DNA of 10,798 nt from Clostridiales bacterium. GTDB taxonomy: Bacteria; Bacillota; Clostridia; Christensenellales; Aristaeellaceae. The stretch covers positions 1-10,798 of the forward strand of contig DXVG01000034.1 of assembly GCA_019409045.1 (NCBI GenBank), in the 5' to 3' direction. The translations under genes were made by a program, and so were the position numbers. Shown here one piece after another: positions 1-6,398 of this stretch (position 1 is the first letter of the stretch; every line of letters starts with the position of its first letter). Below the pieces are notes generated by a model, which worked only from the letters and a program-made list of their open reading frames with translations, made no database searches and was not told the DNA's origin.

Positions 1-441
1 CTCCCGATAGCCGACGCCAAAGTCGCGCAGCGAGCCGTTCCCCGCCTCGCCCGCGATGCCGATGACCTCCTCCAGCGTGTCATAGGGCTTGCCGGCTGCC
101 GCGAGCAGCACGTCGCCCGGCCGGAGTATGCCGTAGAGGCACAGCGCGAGCGCGTGCGTTCCCGAGGCGATCTGCGGGCGGACGAGCGCGTCCTCCTTCT
201 CCAGCACAAAGGCGAACAGCTTTGAGAGCGTGTCGCGGCCGATGTCGTCGTAGCCATAGCCCGTCGAGGGCGCAAAGTGGCGCGCGGCGACGCGATGCTC
301 CTGAAACGCGCGGATGACGCGGCGCGTGTTTTCGCGCTCGATCTTTTCCACGCGCGCGAACGCGGCGCTGCAGTCCTCCTCCGCGCGCCTGACCAGCTCC
401 GCGACCTTCGCGGAGGGCTCTGGTATGCGAATGTTGCTCAT
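1..441 (-). CDS. Aluminium resistance / methionine gamma-lyase-like PLP enzyme, N-terminal part
   Basis: First 147 residues of a protein that runs off the left edge; the family is usually a little over 400 residues. The N-terminus looks like the Met_gamma_lyase (PF06838, YnbB-like) group of fold-type I PLP enzymes: a helical start, then the Tyr-Gly-Tyr-Asp-Asp-IGRDTL segment (about residues 51-62), RPQIASGTHA (about 76-85) and an LRPGDVLL segment before the GKPYDTLEEVIG loop (about 108-119). The PLP lysine lies outside the window. These proteins resemble cystathionine/methionine lyases; 'aluminium resistance' is an inherited name and the substrate is not established. The ATG at 441-439 overlaps the miaA TGA (440-438) as ATGA, so translation is probably coupled to miaA. 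A GAGGAG sits 11 nt upstream. B. subtilis also places a homologue (ynbB) downstream of miaA, with hfq between; no hfq is present here. Confidence 0.9.
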   Translation of the reverse strand, partial: MSNIRIPEPSAKVAELVRRAEEDCSAAFARVEKIERENTRRVIRAFQEHRVAARHFAPSTGYGYDDIGRDTLSKLFAFVLEKEDALVRPQIASGTHALALCLYGILRPGDVLLAAAGKPYDTLEEVIGIAGEAGNGSLRDFGVGYRE

Positions 442-1379
442 GGGCGTGTGTTCTCCTCATCGTATTGCAATATTTCCTGCGCGATCTGCGCCGCGCTGCG
501 CCCGCTCGCCGCGATCCAGCAAACGCGCGCGTCCCGCCGAAACCATGTGAGTTGGCGCTTGGCGTAGTTACGCGTGGCCTGCTTGAGCGTTTCCACAGCC
601 TGCTCCATGGAGCATTCCCCGCGCAGCGCGGATGCGATCTCCTTGTAGCCGATGGCTTGCGCTGCGGTGGAAAACTCCGCCTCGTCGCGCATGAGCGCCT
701 GCACCTGCTCCACCAGACCGCGCGCGAGCATGTCGTCTACGCGATGGTCGATGCGCGCGTAGAGCTCTTCGCGCGGCCAGTCCGGCGCGAAGATGCGCGC
801 GTCAAACGGGCCGTCGCTTCGGCTTGCGTCCAGCGCGGCCTGCTCCGTCTGCGTGCGGCCCGTGAGGCGGTATATCTCCAGCGCGCGGGAGACGCGGCGC
901 ACGTCGTTGGGGTGCAGCCGGGCGGCGCTGTGCGGGTCCACCTGCGCGAGCATGTCGTGCAGCCGCGCGCGGCCGTCCGGCCCGTCGGCAATGGCGGCAA
1001 GTTCCGCGCGAATGCGCTCGTCCCCTTGCGCGGCAAAGCCGAGCGGGCGGGTCAGCGCGTCGATGTAGAGTCCCGTTCCACCGCAGACGATCGGCCGCTT
1101 CCCCCGCGAACGTATGTCCTCGATGCAGGCAAGCGCGCGCTCGCGGTAGGCGGCGGCGCTGAACTTGCGGCTGGGCGGCACGATCGCGAGCATGTGATGC
1201 GGCACGCCGCGCATCTCCCCGGCGCTCGGAATGGCGCTGAGGATGTCCATGCCGCGGTAGATTTGCATGGAATCCGCGGAAACGACCTCGCCGCCGACGC
1301 GCAGGGCGAGCTCGACCGCCACGGCGGTCTTTCCGGAGGCCGTCGGGCCCGCGACAATCAAAAGCTCCGGCTTGTTCAA
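438..1379 (-). CDS. miaA: tRNA dimethylallyltransferase MiaA
   Basis: 313 residues, the usual MiaA length. The enzyme transfers a dimethylallyl group from DMAPP to N6 of A37 in tRNAs that read UNN codons, giving i6A37, the substrate of MiaB encoded upstream in the same run. Visible motifs: P-loop GPTASGKT (11-18), DSMQIYRGMDI (36-46), GGTGLY (100-105), RALEIY (165-170), the QAIGYKE segment (241-247) and a C-terminal KRQLTWFRR (274-282). The start is taken as TTG at 1379-1377: it puts the P-loop at the normal distance from the N-terminus and follows a strong GGAGGAG with a 6-nt spacer. No ATG or GTG fits. The open frame extends further upstream but overlaps mutL and reads as non-protein. Oddity: the usual DIGTAKP after the DSxQxY motif is here DILSAIP, so the conserved lysine is absent. 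The gene starts 32 nt after mutL and its stop overlaps the next start. Confidence 0.96.
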   Translation of the reverse strand: MNKPELLIVAGPTASGKTAVAVELALRVGGEVVSADSMQIYRGMDILSAIPSAGEMRGVPHHMLAIVPPSRKFSAAAYRERALACIEDIRSRGKRPIVCGGTGLYIDALTRPLGFAAQGDERIRAELAAIADGPDGRARLHDMLAQVDPHSAARLHPNDVRRVSRALEIYRLTGRTQTEQAALDASRSDGPFDARIFAPDWPREELYARIDHRVDDMLARGLVEQVQALMRDEAEFSTAAQAIGYKEIASALRGECSMEQAVETLKQATRNYAKRQLTWFRRDARVCWIAASGRSAAQIAQEILQYDEENTRP

Positions 1380-1385
1380 GGCGCT

Positions 1386-1393
1386 CTCCTCCC
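1386..1393 (-). promoter_or_regulatory. Ribosome binding site that fixes the TTG start of miaA
   Basis: GGGAGGAG on the minus strand in the mutL-miaA gap, 6 nt before the TTG at 1379. It is a near-perfect Shine-Dalgarno sequence and is the main reason for choosing TTG; translation upstream of it would run into mutL. Confidence 0.85.
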
Positions 1394-1411
1394 GGGAATC
1401 CGTCTGGCGCG

Positions 1412-3343
1412 TCACTGTATGCGCCGGAACATGCGTTCGATCTCCCGCCGGGAGAACGTCTTGAGCACGAGGCGGCCGTGCGGGCAGGTCGGCGGCGCGC
1501 CGGAGGCCTCCATCTGCGCAAGCAGCGCGTCGATCTCCGAGCTGCTCAGCGCGTCGCCCGCCTTCACGGCTCCCTTGCATGCGCGCTGGAGGATCTCGTC
1601 GCGCCGGGCCTCCAGCGCCGCGGAGCCGAGGCCGGAGAGGCCGTCGATCACGTCCATAAAGCGTGGCGCAAGCTGCGCATGTCCGAATATGTGCGGCACC
1701 GCGCGGATTTGCAGATCGCGCTCGCCGATGGGCGAAACGTCGTACCCCGCGGCGCTGAGGGCGTCCATGTTCTCCTCGACCAGCGCCATCTCGCGCGCCG
1801 AGAGGCGCACGATCTCCGGCGTGAGCAGGCGCTGCGAGGCGCGGCCCTCCTCCACGGCGCGCACCAGCGCGTCGTAGCGCAAGCGCTCGTGCGCCGCGTG
1901 CTGGTCGATGAGCAGGAAGGCGTCCTCGCACTCGACGAGTATGTACGTCTTAAACAGCACGCCAATGACGCGATACGGCGGGTGCTCCGGCGCGCTCTCC
2001 GGCTGGGGCTGCGGCTGGGGCGGCGCGGCCTCGGGGCGTGCCAGCGGCTCGGCTGCGAAGAACGCGCTCTCGCGCAGCGCGGAGGCGTCGCCCTGCGCCG
2101 CCGAGCTCAGGCCGTGCCTTTTGCGCTCCGCCTCCAGAAGCTCCTGAAGATCGCTCGAGGGAGATTGCGCCTTTGTTTCAGAGACTTCGGTTTGTGTATT
2201 TGAAACTTTGGTCTGCTCAATTTCTGATTCGGTCTGTTTTTTAGAGACTTCGGTACCTGTATTTGCCATTTGCGTGGCGAGCGGGAGCCGTATCTGCTCC
2301 ACCGTGCGCACAGGCCGCACCACTGCGGGCTTTTCTGTGCGGAAGGTGAGCATAGAGCCGCCGCCGAGCAGCGCATCCCGCAGCATGCTCTCCACCGCCA
2401 TGCGCACCGAAGCCTCGTCGCGGAAGCGCACCTCGAGCTTGTTGGGATGCACGTTTACATCCACGCCGCTGGGCGGGAGCGTCAGCGTGAGCGCGCACAT
2501 GGGATACATGCCGATGGTCACAAGCTCCCGGCACACGCTCTCCAGGGCCTGCGAAAGCAGGCGGCAACGCACGCTGCGCCCATTGATGAAGAACGCCTCG
2601 TGTTCGCGCGTCGCCTTGGCAAACTCCCCCACGCCCACGAGCCCCTTGAGCCGGAAGCCGCCCTCGAAGCGGTCCACCTCGCGCATGCCCTCGGCGGTAT
2701 CCCGCCCATATACGGCGAACACCGCATGGCGCAGGTCGCCGTCGCCAAAGCTGTGAAAGACCGTGCGGCCGTTGTTGATAAATCGGAAGGATATGCCGCT
2801 CTCACCCAGGATCATGCGGGCGACCGCGTCGCTCACCAGCGCGCCCTCGTACTGCGGCTTTTTGAGAAACGCCCTGCGCACGGGGATGTTGAAAAACAGG
2901 TCGCGCATGATCACGGTGGTCCCCTCGGGGCAGCCCACCTCGCGCACGGTCATGTTCTGCCCGCCCTCCACGCTCAGGCGCACGCCGGACTGCTGCGCCT
3001 TTGCGCGCGTGGTCATCTCCACGCGCGATACGGCGGCGATGGATGGAAGCGCCTCGCCGCGGAAGCCGAGCGTGCGAATGTCGTCCAGCTGCGAGGCGTC
3101 GGATATCTTGGAGGTCGCGTGGTTTTCAAAGGCGAGCCGAACCTGGCCCGGCTCTATGCCGCAGCCGTTGTCGGTCACGCGCAGGTAGCCGATGCCGCCA
3201 TCGCGGATCTCCACCGTCACGGACGTCGCGCCCGCGTCCAGCGCGTTTTCCACCAGCTCCTTCACCACCGAAGCCGGCCTTTCGACCACCTCTCCTGCGG
3301 CGATCCTGCCGACGGTGGCTGCGTCCAGTATGCGAATGGGCAC
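1412..3343 (-). CDS. mutL: DNA mismatch repair protein MutL, endonuclease type
   Basis: 643 residues. GHKL ATPase domain in the N-terminal ~330 residues: ENALDAGA (32-39, with Asn33 the expected Mg/ATP residue), TDNGCGI (57-63), GFRGEAL (93-99) and NVHPNKLEVRF (297-307). A variable linker (about 340-455) contains five 7-residue repeats and a Pro-Gln-rich stretch. The C-terminal domain carries the metal-binding endonuclease motif DQHAAHE (480-486), ACKGAVK (588-594), CPHGR (620-624) and FSRREIERMF (630-639), so this MutL should nick DNA itself, as in bacteria without MutH. The last acidic position of DQHA-x2-E-x4-E is Asp491 rather than Glu, and CPHGRP is CPHGRL. QRLLTP (504-509) resembles a sliding-clamp binding motif. 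It acts after MutS recognises a mismatch. The start is GTG at 3343-3341, 15 nt after mutS, behind a strong Shine-Dalgarno. Confidence 0.97.
   Translation of the reverse strand: MPIRILDAATVGRIAAGEVVERPASVVKELVENALDAGATSVTVEIRDGGIGYLRVTDNGCGIEPGQVRLAFENHATSKISDASQLDDIRTLGFRGEALPSIAAVSRVEMTTRAKAQQSGVRLSVEGGQNMTVREVGCPEGTTVIMRDLFFNIPVRRAFLKKPQYEGALVSDAVARMILGESGISFRFINNGRTVFHSFGDGDLRHAVFAVYGRDTAEGMREVDRFEGGFRLKGLVGVGEFAKATREHEAFFINGRSVRCRLLSQALESVCRELVTIGMYPMCALTLTLPPSGVDVNVHPNKLEVRFRDEASVRMAVESMLRDALLGGGSMLTFRTEKPAVVRPVRTVEQIRLPLATQMANTGTEVSKKQTESEIEQTKVSNTQTEVSETKAQSPSSDLQELLEAERKRHGLSSAAQGDASALRESAFFAAEPLARPEAAPPQPQPQPESAPEHPPYRVIGVLFKTYILVECEDAFLLIDQHAAHERLRYDALVRAVEEGRASQRLLTPEIVRLSAREMALVEENMDALSAAGYDVSPIGERDLQIRAVPHIFGHAQLAPRFMDVIDGLSGLGSAALEARRDEILQRACKGAVKAGDALSSSEIDALLAQMEASGAPPTCPHGRLVLKTFSRREIERMFRRIQ
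2171..2275 (-). repeat. Five tandem 21-bp in-frame repeats in the mutL linker
   Basis: Five head-to-tail units of exactly 21 bp (2255-2275, 2234-2254, 2213-2233, 2192-2212, 2171-2191) encode five 7-residue units starting at T357, T364, T371, T378 and T385. The protein consensus is TEVSxxQ; the coding-strand consensus begins ACCGAAGTCTCT. Units 2 and 5 share their first 12 bases exactly; unit 1 (TQMANTG) is the most diverged and resembles unit 4 (TKVSNTQ). By hand count 41 of 105 bases are G or C, far below the flanks. The codons differ too: TCA occurs here twice, although the codon-aligned opposite frame shows TCA, TTA and CTA are absent from all of mutS and from the first 356 codons of mutL. 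Confidence 0.9.
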
Positions 3344-3348
3344 GTTGA

Positions 3349-3357
3349 CACCTCCCC
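3349..3357 (-). promoter_or_regulatory. Ribosome binding site for the GTG start of mutL
   Basis: GGGGAGGTG on the minus strand, within the 15-nt mutS-mutL gap, ends 5 nt before the GTG at 3343. It supports GTG as the start, which also gives the canonical MPIRILDAATVGRIAAGEVV-like N-terminus expected of MutL. Confidence 0.85.
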
Positions 3358-3358
3358 T

Positions 3359-5944
3359 CTATATCCTTCGTGCCTTTTCGTTGAGCTCAAACAGCTTGTT
3401 GAGCGCGTCGATGGGCGTCATGCTCACCACATCCAGCGCGGAGATCTCCTCCACGAGGCGTATGGGCTCGAGGTCCTCCATGGCGAGCTGGCGGCGGCTT
3501 CCGCGACTTTTGTCGAGGATCGTCTTTCCAATGGAGCCGCGCACCTGGCCGTCCACCTCGAGCCGCGCCATGATCTGCCGCGCGCGCGCGATGACGCCGG
3601 CCGGAAGCCCGGCGAGCTTGGCGACGGCAACGCCGTAGCTGCGATCCGCGCCGCCGGGCACGATCTTGCGAAGGAAGATGACGTCCTCCCCCTGCTCGCG
3701 CGCGGTGATGCGGTAGTTGACCACGCCCTCGAGCTGTCCCTCCAGCTCGGAGAGCTCGTGGTAATGCGTGGCAAACAGCGTGCGCGCCCCGCACTTTTCG
3801 GCGATGTGCTCCACCGCCGCCCAGGCGATGGACAGGCCGTCGAACGTGGAGGTACCGCGGCCGACCTCGTCGAGCACCAGGAGGCTCCGGGGCGTGGCGA
3901 AGCGGAGTATGTTCGCCATCTCGCTCATCTCCACCATGAAGGTCGAGCGGCCGCCGTAGAGGTCGTCCGACGCGCCGATGCGCGTAAAGATGCGGTCGGT
4001 CAGCGCGATGTCCGCGGAGGCGGCGGGCACGAAGGAGCCCATGTGCGCCATCAGCGCGATGAGCGCCACCTGGCGCATGTAGGTGGACTTACCGGCCATG
4101 TTCGGGCCGGTGATGATCATCAGCCTGTGCTGCGCGTCCAGATGCGTGTCGTTGGGCACGAACTGCGCGCGGCCGAGGCCCTCCTCCACGACGGGATGGC
4201 GGCCGTCCACGATCTCGTAGCGCCCCTCGTCGTTGATGGACGGGCGCACATATTCGTTTTCCTGCGCGACGCGCGCAAGCGAGAGAAGCACATCCAGCGT
4301 CTTGAGCGCGCCCGCGGTGGCGTTCAGCCGCGAGAGCGCCGCGCGCAGCGTTTCGCGTATCTCGCAAAACAGCTGGTACTCAAGGCGCACGGCGTTTTCC
4401 TCCGCGCCCAGTATGCGCCGCTCCAGCTCCTTGAGCTCCTCGGTGATGAACCGCTCGCAGTTGGCCAGCGTCTGCTTGCGCACATAGCGATACGGCACCA
4501 TGTCGTAAAACGAGCGCGTCACCTCGAAGTAGTAGCCAAACACGCGGTTGTAGCCGATCTTGAGGTTTTTGATGCCCGTTGCCTCGCGCTCGCGCTGCTC
4601 GAGTTTGGCAAGATATTCCTTGCCGTTTTGGGAGATGTCGCGCAGCTCGTCCAGCTCCTGGCTGTAGCCCGCGCGGATCATGCCGCCTTCGCGCACCGAA
4701 AGGGGTGCGTCCTCGTCGATGGCGCTGGACAAAAGCGCGGTGATGTCCTCCATCGGGTCCAGCTCCCGCGCGCACTGTTGGATGAGCGCCGCCTCGCAGG
4801 CCGAGGCCTCCTTCTGGACCAGCGGCACGATCTGCAGCGTGGAGCGCAGCGCGAGGCAGTCCCGCGCGTTGAGCGTGTCGTAGGCGATGCGGCTGAGCAG
4901 GCGCTCCACGTCGTAGACGCCGCTGAGCGCCTCGCACAGCGCGTTGGCCTCAAAGGGCCTGCGCGTAAAGCACTCCACCGCGTCCAGCCGCTCCAGTATG
5001 CGCTCCTTTTCCAGCAGCGGGCGCTCGATCCAGTCGCGCAAAAGCCTTCCGCCCATCGCGGTCTGCGTGCGGTCGAGTATGCCCAGCAGCGAGCCGCGCT
5101 TTCCGCGCCCCTGCGCCGTCTGGGTGAGCTCGAGGCTCTTGAGCGCGGCGCGGTCCAGCGTCATAAAGCTCGAGCGTGCGTAGGGCTTGAGCTCCAATAT
5201 GTGCGCAAGCGCGTTTTTCTGCGTCTGCGTCAGGTAGCCCAGCAGCGCGCCCGCCGCGCACACGCACAGCCGGTTCTGCGCAAGGCCGAGCTGCTCGAGG
5301 TCCGCATGAAAGTGCTCGCGCAGGCGCTTTGCCGCCTGTGCGTAATCAAACAGCGCATCCTCGAGCGGTTCCACGCGCGCGGAGCCCTCCGGAAGGCAGG
5401 CGGCGAGCGCCTCCACATCGTTTGCGAGCATTTCGCGCGGCTGTATGCGCGCGAGCTCGTCGGCGATGTAGAGGCGCGCGTCCTCCAGCGCGAAGTATCG
5501 AAACTCACCGGTGGATACGTCTGCAAACGCCACGCCCGCGCGCTTGCCGCGCAGGAAGGCGCACAGTATGTAGCTCGGGCGCGTGTCCTCGAGCATGTTG
5601 GACTCGATGACCGTGCCCGGCGTCACCACGCGGATCACCTCGCGCTCGACGAGCCCCTTGGTGGTCGCCGGGTCGCTCATCTGCTCGCAAATGGCCACCT
5701 TGTAGCCCTTTTCGATCAGGCGCGCAAGGTATGTGTCCACCGCGTGAAAGGGCACGCCGCACATGGGCGCGCGTTCAGACAGACCGCAGTCTTTTCCCGT
5801 GAGCGTGAGCTCCAGCTCCCGGGAGACGAGCAGCGCGTCGTCAAAGAACATCTCGTAAAAATCGCCCAGGCGGAAAAAGAGTATGGCGTCCTTGTACTGC
5901 TCCTTGATGCGCAAATACTGCTGCATCATCGGCGAGACGGCCAT
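3359..5944 (-). CDS. mutS: DNA mismatch repair protein MutS
   Basis: 861 residues, full length for a MutS1 protein. It recognises mispairs and small loops in new DNA and recruits MutL, encoded next. The mismatch-reading Phe-x-Glu motif is F29-Y30-E31 in GDFYEMF. Connector, lever and clamp regions follow (about 115-560), including KNLKIGYNRVFGYYFEV (459-475). The ATPase core has Walker A GPNMAGKST (613-621), STFMVEM (667-673), Walker B LLVLDEVGRGTST (688-700) and THYHEL (726-731). The C-terminus ends with the expected helical segment TPIDALNKLFELNEKARR. The ATG at 5944 has GAGGTGA with a 6-nt spacer. No frame disruption or missing key residue is visible. The gene uses no TTA, CTA or TCA codon, yet uses ATA repeatedly before Leu. 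Confidence 0.98.
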   Translation of the reverse strand: MAVSPMMQQYLRIKEQYKDAILFFRLGDFYEMFFDDALLVSRELELTLTGKDCGLSERAPMCGVPFHAVDTYLARLIEKGYKVAICEQMSDPATTKGLVEREVIRVVTPGTVIESNMLEDTRPSYILCAFLRGKRAGVAFADVSTGEFRYFALEDARLYIADELARIQPREMLANDVEALAACLPEGSARVEPLEDALFDYAQAAKRLREHFHADLEQLGLAQNRLCVCAAGALLGYLTQTQKNALAHILELKPYARSSFMTLDRAALKSLELTQTAQGRGKRGSLLGILDRTQTAMGGRLLRDWIERPLLEKERILERLDAVECFTRRPFEANALCEALSGVYDVERLLSRIAYDTLNARDCLALRSTLQIVPLVQKEASACEAALIQQCARELDPMEDITALLSSAIDEDAPLSVREGGMIRAGYSQELDELRDISQNGKEYLAKLEQREREATGIKNLKIGYNRVFGYYFEVTRSFYDMVPYRYVRKQTLANCERFITEELKELERRILGAEENAVRLEYQLFCEIRETLRAALSRLNATAGALKTLDVLLSLARVAQENEYVRPSINDEGRYEIVDGRHPVVEEGLGRAQFVPNDTHLDAQHRLMIITGPNMAGKSTYMRQVALIALMAHMGSFVPAASADIALTDRIFTRIGASDDLYGGRSTFMVEMSEMANILRFATPRSLLVLDEVGRGTSTFDGLSIAWAAVEHIAEKCGARTLFATHYHELSELEGQLEGVVNYRITAREQGEDVIFLRKIVPGGADRSYGVAVAKLAGLPAGVIARARQIMARLEVDGQVRGSIGKTILDKSRGSRRQLAMEDLEPIRLVEEISALDVVSMTPIDALNKLFELNEKARRI

Positions 5945-5950
5945 GTTCCA

Positions 5951-5957
5951 TCACCTC
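5951..5957 (-). promoter_or_regulatory. Ribosome binding site of mutS
   Basis: GAGGTGA on the minus strand lies 6 nt before the mutS ATG. The 42-nt gap (5945-5986) between the YlbF/YmcA-family gene and mutS otherwise holds only a 5-bp inverted repeat (5970-5974 with 5981-5985) without a T tract. No cotE-like gene fits here, unlike in B. subtilis. Confidence 0.75.
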
Positions 5958-5986
5958 GCATTCATGCGTCGGCGCAAAGCCGCCGC

Positions 5987-6394
5987 TCAGTGCGTCGTAT
6001 GGCAGCCGGCGCAGGAGGAACAGCTCCCGCCGCAGCCGCCGTTCTCCTCGGGCATGCGGCCCGTGACGATGAACTGGAGCACCTGATTGACCTGATTGAT
6101 CAGCTCCGAAAACGCCGCGCGCGCCTCGTTCATGGCCACTATGTCCTCCATCGCGTTGAGCGCGCTCTGCGTCTGGTCCATCTCGTCCGAAAGGCGCTTG
6201 AGAACGGCCGAATCCGGGTTCTCCTGCGAAAGCAGCTCCTGTATCTGCGTGCGCGCGTCGATGTACTTTTGCATCATCTCGGCGGCCTCGCGGTTCTCAG
6301 CGGCCTTCTCCTCCGCCGCCTTCATCGCCTGGAATGCCTCGCTCTCGATCAGCGCCTGGCCAAGCTCCCGCGTCTTTTGAAATACTGCGTCCAT
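5987..6394 (-). CDS. YlbF/YmcA (Ric-like) family protein with Cys-rich C-terminus
   Basis: 135 residues. The first ~110 form a highly charged, mostly helical domain rich in Glu, Ala and Gln, typical of the Com_YlbF/YmcA family (PF06133). Its place between miaB and mutS is that of B. subtilis ymcA (ricA). There RicA, RicF (YlbF) and RicT form a complex carrying Fe-S clusters that promotes RNase Y-dependent mRNA maturation and affects competence, sporulation and biofilm formation. Here the C-terminal tail is short and Gly/Cys-rich: C121, C125, C128 and C131, followed by H132 and H135, which could ligate a metal or Fe-S cluster. There is no signal peptide or membrane segment, so it is probably cytosolic. 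The ATG at 6394 follows GGAGGT with an 8-nt spacer, only 4 nt after the miaB stop. Family assignment is firm; whether it equals RicA or RicF, and its role here, are inference. Confidence 0.9.
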   Translation of the reverse strand: MDAVFQKTRELGQALIESEAFQAMKAAEEKAAENREAAEMMQKYIDARTQIQELLSQENPDSAVLKRLSDEMDQTQSALNAMEDIVAMNEARAAFSELINQVNQVLQFIVTGRMPEENGGCGGSCSSCAGCHTTH

Positions 6395-6398
6395 GGCT

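Noticed and set aside
465..1877. Plus-strand open frame opposite miaA and the end of mutL
   Set aside because: Same composition-driven artefact; it crosses the mutL-miaA boundary and has no domain signature.
1380..1931. Upstream in-frame extension of miaA
   Set aside because: The extension overlaps mutL and encodes Arg/Ala/Gly-rich sequence unlike MiaA; a strong ribosome binding site precedes the TTG at 1379.
5970..5985. Inverted repeat CGGCG...CGCCG in the gap before mutS, as a terminator
   Set aside because: Only 5 bp of stem with a 6-nt loop and no T tract; expected by chance at this GC content.
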